Positions 57,112 to 64,000 of a stretch of DNA of 64,000 bases are shown one piece after another. The stretch's first letter is position 1; each line of letters opens with the position of its first letter. The stretch comes from Vallitalea guaymasensis. Its GTDB lineage: Bacteria; Bacillota; Clostridia; Lachnospirales; Vallitaleaceae. Made by a program: the position numbers and the translations under genes. The stretch covers positions 2,604,001-2,668,000 of the forward strand of contig NZ_CP058561.1 of NCBI RefSeq assembly GCF_018141425.1, read 5' to 3'. The notes below the pieces were generated by a model. The model saw only the letters and a program-made list of their open reading frames with translations. It did not search any database and was not told the origin of the DNA.

Positions 57112-57816
57112 GTGGATAAATATAAAGACCCTTACCAATATTATTATAATCCATATTCTGTGACAGATGGAAGAGATGATACCTTTGGGTACGGTAATTA
57201 TGGGTATAGAAAAAATGGTTCCAGTCAAAATAGATATAATGACAACAGATATAATCAGAATAAATATAACCAAAATCGATATAGTAAAAACGGCTATGAC
57301 AAAAAATATGACTCTGGAATGTATATGGACCCTAATATGCAAGTTCCTATCCAAATGCCAGTAGAAGATTATAATGGTATGGATGAAATGGATAAAAAGA
57401 AAATGAGAGTCCTGTATCCTGAAGTATGCAAGAAAATTCAATATTACATTGATGAAGAATGTGATAAGATGGATTATAGTGGAAGCTACATGTATGACGA
57501 TTATCCAGAAAAAGAGTTCATAGAAATGATAACAGATAAAATCTACGAAGCAGTAGAAAAAGATAATACAATAGATATAAAGGAATTTACAGAAAAAATA
57601 GAGAATAATAATATAGGTGATAGTGAAATAGAGCCTTCAAGCAAAAGATGCGGATTCTACAGGAAGCCTAATAGATGGTTAAGAAATACTATTCAAGTCA
57701 TGCTGGTGAATGAAATGTATGGACGAAGATGTAGAAGATCTAGAAGAAGATGTTACAGAAAACCAATATGTTATCCAAAACCATATTATTATAGATATCC
57801 TGACTTTTTTGAATAA
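57112..57816 (+). CDS. Asn/Tyr-rich protein with Arg/Cys tail, unknown function
   Basis: 234 residues from GTG 57112, seven bases or so after GGAGGA (an in-frame TTG at 57085 precedes that site). Three parts: a Tyr/Asn/Lys/Arg low-complexity region (about 1-75) with repeated NRYNQNKYNQNRY units, a more ordered acidic middle (about 90-185: LYPEVCKKIQYYIDEECDKM), and a C-terminus with Arg/Cys/Tyr clusters (RRCRRSRRRCYRKP, then YPKPYYYRYP). It resembles spore coat or coat-associated proteins in composition, which are often Tyr-rich and Cys-rich, but no family is recognised. No signal peptide. Confidence 0.75.
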   Translation: MDKYKDPYQYYYNPYSVTDGRDDTFGYGNYGYRKNGSSQNRYNDNRYNQNKYNQNRYSKNGYDKKYDSGMYMDPNMQVPIQMPVEDYNGMDEMDKKKMRVLYPEVCKKIQYYIDEECDKMDYSGSYMYDDYPEKEFIEMITDKIYEAVEKDNTIDIKEFTEKIENNNIGDSEIEPSSKRCGFYRKPNRWLRNTIQVMLVNEMYGRRCRRSRRRCYRKPICYPKPYYYRYPDFFE

Positions 57817-58009
57817 GATTCAAAGTATGTAATACGTTTTCTTACAAAATGGTCATTTAATATAAATGAGTCATAACCAACTTAATTTCCTCAAGTAATA
57901 AATATGAATGAAGTAGGGAATAATAAAATAAATTTAATATATAAGTTAAAAAACAATAATACATCTTATAGCTTATATTAAAAACTAATTTTGCGAGGAG
58001 TGACAGTTT

Positions 58010-58306
58010 GTGAAATGTAAGGATTCGGATGTTTTTGCTCTTGAAAGTAGTATTGAAAAAATATTAAATACTGGCCAATGGAAAGATGTTAAAGAGATTG
58101 AGTCAGAATTGAAATCATCTGAAGAAGTAAAATACAAAAATTGGTTCAATAGAAAAAATAACGATTTTAATAGTGAACATGCAGAAGAGTTGTTTTATAA
58201 AGAGTTAATGGACAGAATGTGCAAATTATTTCCTATGAAATATAAGCATGACAGTAAATCAGCTGTTTATGGTAGGATAATGGGCCATTATAATGATAAT
58301 CAATGA
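58010..58306 (+). CDS. Small protein of unknown function
   Basis: 98 residues, GTG start after GAGGAGTG. Charged and helical, with no membrane segment: ALESSIEKILNTGQWKDVKE in the first half and EELFYKELMDRMCKLFPMKY in the second. Not recognised. It is followed at once by a strong terminator, whose stem starts in the stop codon, and is preceded by about 190 bases with no gene, so it is likely a single-gene unit. Confidence 0.7.
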   Translation: MKCKDSDVFALESSIEKILNTGQWKDVKEIESELKSSEEVKYKNWFNRKNNDFNSEHAEELFYKELMDRMCKLFPMKYKHDSKSAVYGRIMGHYNDNQ

Positions 58307-58331
58307 GAACTACTTAATTGTAGTTCTTTTT
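58306..58331 (+). terminator. Terminator after 98-residue gene
   Basis: AGAACTAC and GTAGTTCT form a perfect 8-bp stem with a 6-base loop, followed by T5. Confidence 0.85.
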
Positions 58332-58484
58332 ATTATTTTATATAGAAAACCAAGAAATAGGTGTACTTTTTTGATAAAGTCTTAATCTACTTTTAATAAT
58401 TACTAAGTAAATATAAACAATAATGAATAATTTGTTAACAATTATTGAAGTTTTCTTTAACTTGTAGAATAACATTTTATTACA

Positions 58485-58493
58485 TGTTATAAT
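58485..58493 (+). promoter_or_regulatory. Extended -10 promoter of USP-like gene
   Basis: TGTTATAAT fits TGnTATAAT. A possible -35, TTGTAG, is 20 bases upstream. Transcription would start just before the 58503 hairpin. Confidence 0.5.
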
Positions 58494-58502
58494 GGCACTG
58501 TA

Positions 58503-58539
58503 CTTAAGGTAAATCATTTAATTGAAATATTACCTTAAG
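58503..58539 (+). promoter_or_regulatory. Hairpin in 5' leader of USP-like gene
   Basis: CTTAAGGTAA and TTACCTTAAG are a perfect 10-bp inverted repeat with a 17-base loop, between the promoter and the AAGGGGG ribosome site. It may be a dyad operator or an mRNA-stabilising 5' hairpin. Confidence 0.5.
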
Positions 58540-58560
58540 AGTAATTAAGGGGGCTTGTAT

Positions 58561-59007
58561 ATGAGTCAAGACGTGGAAAAAGTACTAGTGTGTATAACTA
58601 TACAGAAGAACTCAAAAAGATTAATAAGAAAAGGTGCAGAAATCGCAAATGAGATAAATGGAGAGCTTCATATACTACATGTTGAAAAAGGGATGAGTAT
58701 ATTCAAGAATGAAGAATCTATAGAATTATTGGAAGAATTATTTGAGTATGGAAAGCTGTTAGGTGGAGAAGTCCATTTCTTAAGCGGTAAAGATGTACCA
58801 AGTAAAATAGTGGAATTTATTAAATCAATGCAAATAACTAGATTAGTTTTAGGTCAAACCATGAGAAGCAAACTTCGTAGATTGTTAACAAAAGATATTG
58901 AGAACAACGTTCTTAGTCAGACAAACGAAGTTGAATTGTTGATACTAGAAAGAAAGAAACACGATAATAAAAAATTTGTAAAAGATAAGAAATTATTTTC
59001 CAATTAA
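58561..59007 (+). CDS. Universal stress protein-like domain protein
   Basis: 148 residues from ATG 58561 (AAGGGGG ribosome site; TTG at 58555 is too close to it). The alpha-beta pattern VEKVLVCITIQKNSKRLIRK, GELHILHVEKGM, and ITRLVLGQTMRSKLRRLLTK follows the UspA fold, closest in feel to the USP domain of KdpD kinases. The Gly-rich ATP loop (G-2x-G-9x-G) is incomplete, so nucleotide binding is uncertain. Basic C-terminal tail. Single-gene unit with its own promoter and leader hairpin. Confidence 0.8.
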   Translation: MSQDVEKVLVCITIQKNSKRLIRKGAEIANEINGELHILHVEKGMSIFKNEESIELLEELFEYGKLLGGEVHFLSGKDVPSKIVEFIKSMQITRLVLGQTMRSKLRRLLTKDIENNVLSQTNEVELLILERKKHDNKKFVKDKKLFSN

Positions 59008-59140
59008 TTTTAATTTGATTTTATTATGAAAATCATTTAAAATATAATAAGCCTAGAGATTGAAATATATGTTATATATTGTTAATTTATAATTTTATAT
59101 TTTTATTTCACTAAAGAAAATAAAAGGAGTGGCAATAATA

Positions 59141-60427
59141 ATGAAGAAAGTCAACAAGCTTATTTCAGTATGTTTAGTGCTTGCAATGGCAACAGTTATG
59201 TTCGCAGGTTGTAGCAAAGGTAAAGCTACTGAAGATAAGGACACAGAAACAAAAGTAGTAGCGACAATAAATGGTGAACATAATATTAATCTAGGAGAAG
59301 TTAATTTACGATTAAGGCAAATAGAAGCTCAATATGAAGGCATGTTTGGACCTGATGTATGGGACCAACAAGTAGAAGAGGGTAAGACAGTAGTTGATAT
59401 AGCAAAAGAAAATGCCATATTCTCTGCAAAGAGTTCTAATATACTAGCTTTAGTAGCAAAAGAAAAAGGTGTAGAAATATCTGATGAAGATGCTAAGAAT
59501 AACGAAAAATCAGCTGAAGAGTTCTTAAAAAAATATGAAGAACAATTCGGTAAAGAAAAGATGGCAGAAGATGAAATTACTCTAGACGTTGTTAAAAAAC
59601 TTCTTGAGCAACAAACATTGACTGGGGCGTTATTTGAACAAGAAATGAAAGATTATGAAGCTAATGAAGAAGAATTAAATACTTTATTAGACCAAAGTCC
59701 AGAGTATAAAGGATATCAAGAAAACGGATATGACTATTATGCTAAACAAGTAAGAGTAAGACATATATTATTAAAAACTTTAGATGATGCAAATCAACCA
59801 TTACCTGATGACAAAAAGGCAGAAGTTAAAGCAAAAGCAGAAGAAGTTTTAGCTAAAGTTAAAGCAGGAGAAGATTTTGAAGCTTTAGTTAAAGAATACT
59901 CAGAAGACCCAGGTTCAAAAGATAAGGGTGGAGAGTATACATTTGGTAGAGGTTCTAATTTTGCTCCAGAGTTCACTGAAGCATCATTTGGCATGGAACC
60001 AGGAGATGTTACTGAACTTGTAGAAACATCATTTGGATATCACATTATTAAATTAGAAGAAATTATTGAACCAACAGAAGAAGATATCCAAGCTCTTAAA
60101 GATCAAGAACAAAAAATTAAAGATTCTGCGATAGAACAGTTAAAGTATCAAGCATTTGATGCTAAATACAAAGAATGGGAAAAAGATTATACAGTAGAAG
60201 AAAACGAAGAAGTTGTAAAGGCTATTGAAGTAAGACAATCAAGAAATGCTGTTGAAGAAGATAGTACTACTGATACAGATAAATCAGATGAGACTACAAC
60301 TGATGATTCATCTAAAGACGATGCTACAACTGATGATACATCAAAAGATGATAATTCTGATGACAAAACTTCAGAAGATAATGCAACTACAGATGATGCA
60401 GAAGATACTACTACTGATAATAACTAA
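59141..60427 (+). CDS. PrsA/SurA-like peptidyl-prolyl isomerase lipoprotein
   Basis: Surface-anchored foldase for exported proteins. 428 residues from ATG 59141. Lipoprotein signal ends in the lipobox MFAGC (Cys24). A SurA-type N-terminal helical region follows (about 45-195), then a parvulin domain (about 204-308): VRVRHILLKTLDD, EYSEDPGSKDKGGEYTFGRG, EASFGMEPGDVTELVETSFG and GYHIIKLEEI. The C-terminal 55 residues are a low-complexity Asp/Thr/Ser tail, far more acidic than in usual PrsA and probably exposed in the wall. A strong terminator follows. Confidence 0.93.
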   Translation: MKKVNKLISVCLVLAMATVMFAGCSKGKATEDKDTETKVVATINGEHNINLGEVNLRLRQIEAQYEGMFGPDVWDQQVEEGKTVVDIAKENAIFSAKSSNILALVAKEKGVEISDEDAKNNEKSAEEFLKKYEEQFGKEKMAEDEITLDVVKKLLEQQTLTGALFEQEMKDYEANEEELNTLLDQSPEYKGYQENGYDYYAKQVRVRHILLKTLDDANQPLPDDKKAEVKAKAEEVLAKVKAGEDFEALVKEYSEDPGSKDKGGEYTFGRGSNFAPEFTEASFGMEPGDVTELVETSFGYHIIKLEEIIEPTEEDIQALKDQEQKIKDSAIEQLKYQAFDAKYKEWEKDYTVEENEEVVKAIEVRQSRNAVEEDSTTDTDKSDETTTDDSSKDDATTDDTSKDDNSDDKTSEDNATTDDAEDTTTDNN

Positions 60428-60485
60428 TTCCTAGCAATATGAGTAATTAGATGTATATTTATACTCTAATTACATAACATATATT

Positions 60486-60515
60486 AAAAAAGCACCTTAT
60501 ACAGGTGCTTTTTTT
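60486..60515 (+). terminator. Terminator after foldase gene
   Basis: AGCACCT and AGGTGCT, extended by A-T pairs to about 12 bp, with a 5-base loop and seven T. Very strong, possibly working in both directions. Confidence 0.92.
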
Positions 60516-60570
60516 CGGTCCAAAAGTAATATTTGGACTATTGATGAATATAATATTATTAAAAAAGTGT

Positions 60571-60599
60571 TTGACAAAATAATAATATTTGTGTAATAT
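60571..60599 (+). promoter_or_regulatory. Strong sigmaA promoter before leader ORF and ABC exporter
   Basis: TTGACA (perfect) and TAATAT are spaced by 17 bases. The transcript would begin about 40 bases before the leader ORF. Confidence 0.75.
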
Positions 60600-60645
60600 T
60601 ATAAAAGAATTATTATTAATAAATATTAAAAAAGGAGGTAGAGTT

Positions 60646-60747
60646 ATGTTAAATAAAATAAGAATAGTTAAAGACATGAAAAATCAATTAATCAATAGTA
60701 ATAACTTTGATAAATATGAGATGACCCTGCCTCAGATAGTAGATTAG
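60646..60747 (+). CDS. 33-residue leader ORF upstream of ABC exporter
   Basis: ATG 60646 to TAG 60747, with a perfect AAAGGAGG ribosome site nine bases upstream. The peptide starts MLNKIRIVKDMKNQ and ends DKYEMTLPQIVD; no membrane segment. It is followed by two tandem intrinsic terminators before the exporter start at 60894. The codons at 60721-60734 can also pair with the left arm of terminator 1, so a stalled ribosome could favour readthrough. The order promoter, small ORF, terminator, heterodimeric exporter recalls bmrB-bmrCD of Bacillus subtilis, where translation of a leader sets exporter expression after ribosome-targeting drugs. No homologue of this peptide is recognised. Confidence 0.7.
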   Translation: MLNKIRIVKDMKNQLINSNNFDKYEMTLPQIVD

Positions 60748-60773
60748 AATTTTATCTATTTATATGATAAGTG

Positions 60774-60803
60774 AGCCATGGGTTATGTGCCTATGGCTTT
60801 TTT
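60774..60803 (+). terminator. First leader terminator (attenuator candidate)
   Basis: AGCCATGGG pairs with CCTATGGCT (one G-U), 7-base loop, then six T. It lies 27 bases after the leader ORF stop and before the ABC exporter. Its left arm is shared with the alternative pairing described for the leader. Confidence 0.8.
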
Positions 60804-60821
60804 GATATTTTATATTAATTG

Positions 60822-60851
60822 ACCATGGGATAATTATGCCATGGTTTTTTT
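60822..60851 (+). terminator. Second tandem leader terminator
   Basis: ACCATGG and CCATGGT form a 7-bp stem around a 10-base loop and are followed by seven T. It lies only 43 bases before the exporter start codon. Two successive intrinsic terminators ahead of one operon point to deliberate attenuation. Confidence 0.8.
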
Positions 60852-60893
60852 ATATTCTAATCTATTATTTTGAGGCTTGTAAGGAGGATTAAT

Positions 60894-62612
60894 ATGAAGA
60901 GAGTTTTGCATTATATGAGGAAATATTGGTATTTATATTTCTTCGGAAGTATTGCTTTATTGAGTAGTATAGTTTTAGACTTGTTTACACCTATGATAAC
61001 AGGAACAATAATTGATGATGTCATTGAGGGTGGAAATATAAGTATATTCAAAGGTCTGATAACTGCACTTATCGGTATTACTCTAGGTAGGGCTGTACTG
61101 GGATATATAAAAGAGATAATGTTCGATTTTGCAGGATCAAACATTATATGTGGGCTGAGACAAGATCTGTTTGATCATATTCAAAGCCTTTCACTTGGAT
61201 TTTTTGATAGGAAGAATACAGGGGAATTAATGTCAAGGATCAAAGATGATGCTGATAGAGTCTGGGAAGGTATTAGTTTTGGACTCATGCTATTTATAGA
61301 GATAATAATATATTTTGTTATTGCAACAATATTTATGTTTAGAATAAGTGCTAAATTATCAGTGCTAGCGTTTTTAACACTACCTTTTATTGCTTATATG
61401 GCAATTATGTTAGAGAAAAAGATAGGGGCTACATATGAGAAGATCAGTGAACAAAATGCTACCCTTAATACAACAGCTCAAGAGAATATAGCTGGTATAA
61501 GATTAGTTAAGGCATTTGCTAGGGAAAGACATGAAATAAAGAAATTTTTAGCACATAACGAAGGTTATTACAAATTGAACATGGAACAAGCAAGAATATG
61601 GTCAAGATTTTTTCCTAGTATTGAGATGCTGACTAATATATTGCCAATACTAGTTATCGTATTTGGTGGTTCAATGGTAATTGGTGAGGATTTGACAGTG
61701 GGTACTTTGGTAAAATTCACTGGTTATATGAATATGGTAATCTGGCCAATGAGGTCGTTTGGATTTCTTAGTAATCTAATGGCAGAAGCAAAAGCTTCAG
61801 CTAAGAAGATAGATAAAATATTTGTTGAAGAACCAGAAATCAAGAATGCCAATAAACCTGCTAAGTTAGATGAACCAAAAGGGAAAGTTGAATTTAACAA
61901 TGTATCACTTGAACTAGATGGAAAAAAGGTTCTAGATGATATCAATTTCAAGATTCTCCCAAGTAAAACCCTTGCTATCATGGGTGCTACTGGTTCAGGA
62001 AAAACATCTATAATCAATCTTCTAGAAAGATTCTACGATACAACAGATGGAGAGATATTAATAGATAACGAAAGAATAAATGATATTGAGTTGGCTAACT
62101 TGCGTGAGAATATCTCTGTGGTTATGCAGGATGTGTTTTTGTTCTCAGATACCATAAAAGAGAATATTAGTTTCGGGTATGGTGAGTTATTAGCAAATGA
62201 TGTAATAATCAATTCTGCACAAAGTGCAAAAGCAGATGATTTCATTGAGCATATGGAAGATGGATATGATACAGTCATAGGTGAAAGAGGTATTGGTTTA
62301 TCGGGTGGACAGAAACAAAGAATCAGTATAGCAAGAGCTTTAGCCAAAGAATGTAAAATAATTATATTTGATGATTCCACATCAGCTCTTGATATGAAAA
62401 CAGAACACAGAATTCAAAAAGAAATTGATAAGAAAGATGATATTACTAAGATAATAGTTGCTCATAGAATCTCAGCAGTAAAAAATGCAGATGAGATTAT
62501 TATACTTGAAGATGGAAAGATAGTGGAGAGAGGTAATCATGATTCTCTTATCAAAATGAAAGGCCGTTACTACGACACCTTAAAAGAACAATATGAAGGA
62601 TATGCGGTATAA
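60894..62612 (+). CDS. ABC exporter half, degenerate-site subunit (BmrC/TM287-like)
   Basis: Type IV (formerly exporter type I) ABC protein fused to its ATPase. 572 residues from ATG 60894 with AAGGAGG. Six membrane helices (1-310), then the ATPase: Walker A GATGSGKTSI near 364, Q-loop VVMQDVFLF, signature LSGGQKQRISIARAL near 468, Walker B IIIFDDSTSALD near 490 and switch VAHRIS. After the Walker B Asp the catalytic Glu is Asp, so this ATPase site is degenerate, as in one partner of heterodimeric drug exporters (TM287, BmrC). The canonical partner would be the gene downstream. Likely multidrug or lipid export; substrate unknown. Confidence 0.93.
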   Translation: MKRVLHYMRKYWYLYFFGSIALLSSIVLDLFTPMITGTIIDDVIEGGNISIFKGLITALIGITLGRAVLGYIKEIMFDFAGSNIICGLRQDLFDHIQSLSLGFFDRKNTGELMSRIKDDADRVWEGISFGLMLFIEIIIYFVIATIFMFRISAKLSVLAFLTLPFIAYMAIMLEKKIGATYEKISEQNATLNTTAQENIAGIRLVKAFARERHEIKKFLAHNEGYYKLNMEQARIWSRFFPSIEMLTNILPILVIVFGGSMVIGEDLTVGTLVKFTGYMNMVIWPMRSFGFLSNLMAEAKASAKKIDKIFVEEPEIKNANKPAKLDEPKGKVEFNNVSLELDGKKVLDDINFKILPSKTLAIMGATGSGKTSIINLLERFYDTTDGEILIDNERINDIELANLRENISVVMQDVFLFSDTIKENISFGYGELLANDVIINSAQSAKADDFIEHMEDGYDTVIGERGIGLSGGQKQRISIARALAKECKIIIFDDSTSALDMKTEHRIQKEIDKKDDITKIIVAHRISAVKNADEIIILEDGKIVERGNHDSLIKMKGRYYDTLKEQYEGYAV

Positions 62613-62658
62613 AAATTTATGGCTGATAAACATGTAGAAAATATTCGGAGGTGTTAAT

Positions 62659-64000
62659 ATGGCAGTAAATAACTTTAGAGAAGATGAACAATCAAAAGAG
62701 GAATTGAAAAAAGTAACAATACTAAGATTGTTCAGCTACATGAAGAAATATAAAAAAGAGATTATTCATGTATTAATAATCATGGGTTTAATAATCACAG
62801 TAAACGTATTGAATCCTATATTGATGAAGATTGCTATTGATGATTACATTAAAAAGTTTAATGCTAAAGGGTTATATGTTATAGGAATAATTGCAATAAT
62901 AATGAATTTGATCAGTAGATATTGTATGAAGAAAAGGATTGTAATAATGTCAAAGGTTTCCAATAGGGTACTAATGGAAATACGACAGGAATTATATGAA
63001 CATCTTCAAAAATTATCCTTCAACTTTTTTGATAATAGACCTGTAGGTAAGGTATTAGCAAGAGTCATAGGAGATGTTAACTCATTGAAAAGTGTTTTGA
63101 CAAACAGTGTCATTTCACTAATACCTGATTTTGTAACATTGATAGTTGTACTAATAATCATGTTTGTACTCAATGTGAAACTTGCCTTAGGTGCGTTAGC
63201 TTTATTACCATTATTAGTATTTGGTATGTATTTTGTACAGGTAAGAGCACATAGAAGATGGCAGATATTCAGGAAGAAAAATTCCAACATGAATGCGTAT
63301 ACCCATGAAAACTTTTCTGGTATACGTGTAGTTCAGAGTTTTACAGCTGAGCAATATACAAGTAAGACTTTTAGGGAATTATTAAGTGAACACAAAAGGT
63401 CATTTATAAATGCTGTAAGGCTCAATGATATATTCTGGCCTATGGTTGAAATATCTTGGGGTATCGGTACAATCATGGTTTTTTTGATAGGTGTAAATTT
63501 ATCTTCTAAGAATGAAATAACAGTTGGTACATTGATTGCTTTTACTACTTATGTTGGTATGTTCTGGCAGCCTATAATGAATCTAAGTAACTTTTATAAC
63601 CAGCTGATAACTAATATAGCAGGGGCTGAAAGGATTTTTGAGATCTTAGATACTAAACCTGATATTAAGGATATAAGGAATGCAAAAAAAATGCCTTCCA
63701 TAAAAGGAAATGTTACATTTGATAATATTACATTTGGATATGATGAGAAGGTCAAAGTGTTAGAGGATGTTTCTTTCAATATTAAAGAAGGTGAGACAAT
63801 AGCGTTAGTTGGACCTACTGGTGCAGGTAAAACCACTATAGTCAATTTATTAAGCAGATTCTACGATGTTAATGAAGGAACAGTTAAAATAGATGGTATA
63901 GATATTAGAGACGTATCTATTGAAAGTCTGAGAAGTCAAATGGGTATCATGACACAGGATACATTCTTATTTACTGGAACAATCAAGGATAATATAAGAT
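62659..64000 (+). CDS. ABC exporter half, second subunit, 3' end outside window
   Basis: Partner of the preceding exporter half (46 bases apart, GGAGGTG ribosome site). The visible 447 codons include a charged N-terminal extension (about 1-35), six membrane helices (about 35-330), the ICL coupling loop (IRQELYEHLQKLSFNFFDNR) and the start of the ATPase with Walker A GPTGAGKTTIVNLLSRF near 385 and Q-loop MTQDTFLFTG. The sequence stops in TIKDNIR, before the signature and Walker B. In the known heterodimers (TM288, BmrD) this partner carries the canonical catalytic Glu, which cannot be confirmed here. Confidence 0.92.
   Translation, partial: MAVNNFREDEQSKEELKKVTILRLFSYMKKYKKEIIHVLIIMGLIITVNVLNPILMKIAIDDYIKKFNAKGLYVIGIIAIIMNLISRYCMKKRIVIMSKVSNRVLMEIRQELYEHLQKLSFNFFDNRPVGKVLARVIGDVNSLKSVLTNSVISLIPDFVTLIVVLIIMFVLNVKLALGALALLPLLVFGMYFVQVRAHRRWQIFRKKNSNMNAYTHENFSGIRVVQSFTAEQYTSKTFRELLSEHKRSFINAVRLNDIFWPMVEISWGIGTIMVFLIGVNLSSKNEITVGTLIAFTTYVGMFWQPIMNLSNFYNQLITNIAGAERIFEILDTKPDIKDIRNAKKMPSIKGNVTFDNITFGYDEKVKVLEDVSFNIKEGETIALVGPTGAGKTTIVNLLSRFYDVNEGTVKIDGIDIRDVSIESLRSQMGIMTQDTFLFTGTIKDNIR

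Noticed and set aside
60646-60747. Leader ORF as an amino-acid biosynthesis-type attenuator peptide
   Set aside because: There is no run of repeated codons for one amino acid, and the downstream genes are an exporter rather than a biosynthetic pathway.

Overview
The window is strongly AT-rich, and almost every gene sits in a tight co-directional operon with purine-rich ribosome sites. The gene content is that of an endospore-forming, Gram-positive anaerobe of the class Clostridia: a gdpP-rplI-dnaB block, a BofA-family gene, a YwmB-murA pair, a Tad pilus without secretin, CwlD and SleL/YaaH-like wall hydrolases, and SLH/FN3 surface proteins. The ATP synthase carries the Na+-binding signature in subunit c plus a double-size c subunit, an arrangement known from Acetobacterium-type anaerobes. 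A Vallitalea-like or related Lachnospirales lineage would fit, but this is only an inference from gene content. No rRNA, tRNA, CRISPR array, transposase or phage gene was seen.

Layout. 1-5.5 kb: end of a MazG-like gene, DUF2232/YybS membrane protein, gdpP (c-di-AMP phosphodiesterase), rplI, dnaB. 5.5-8.9 kb (minus strand): a carbohydrate ABC importer (lipoprotein and two permeases, no ATPase), divergent from a two-component system at 9.1-11.4 kb. 11.5-12.3 kb: YaaL/DUF2508 and BofA-like genes. 12.4-21.4 kb: Tad/Flp pilus operon (prepilin peptidase, TadZ-like, TadA/CpaF, TadB, an unusual TadC, Flp pilin) followed by an FHA-domain membrane protein, a PP2C phosphatase and an anchored unknown. 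21.5-24.3 kb: a conserved unknown, a tiny hydrophobic peptide inside an RNA hairpin, an HD-GYP protein and DUF5317. 24.4-28 kb: a long perfect hairpin, a GH18 wall hydrolase, CwlD-like amidase, CPBP protease. 28.1-33.2 kb: Sua5, YwlE-type phosphatase, RpiB, dCMP deaminase, TagO/WecA and an anchored unknown. 33.2-35.2 kb: ACT-domain protein (minus) and UDP-GlcNAc 2-epimerase. 35.3-43.1 kb: complete F1Fo ATP synthase operon. 43.2-54.9 kb: a stalk-domain secreted protein and a three-gene operon of giant FN3 surface proteins plus an SLH protein. 54.9-60.5 kb: ywmB, murA, three small uncharacterised genes (one USP-like) and a PrsA/SurA-like foldase lipoprotein. 60.5-64 kb: a 33-codon leader ORF with two tandem terminators ahead of a heterodimeric ABC exporter, cut by the window end.

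The main themes are envelope biogenesis (TagO, MnaA, MurA, CwlD, GH18, SLH proteins), nucleotide second messengers (GdpP, HD-GYP) and membrane energetics. The most interesting signals are the hybrid Na+ c-ring, the attenuator-like leader before the ABC exporter (reminiscent of bmrB-bmrCD), the 25-residue peptide whose Shine-Dalgarno lies in a hairpin, the TadC with a large extracytoplasmic insertion, and a 22-bp perfect inverted repeat next to an 89-nt G-free tract.
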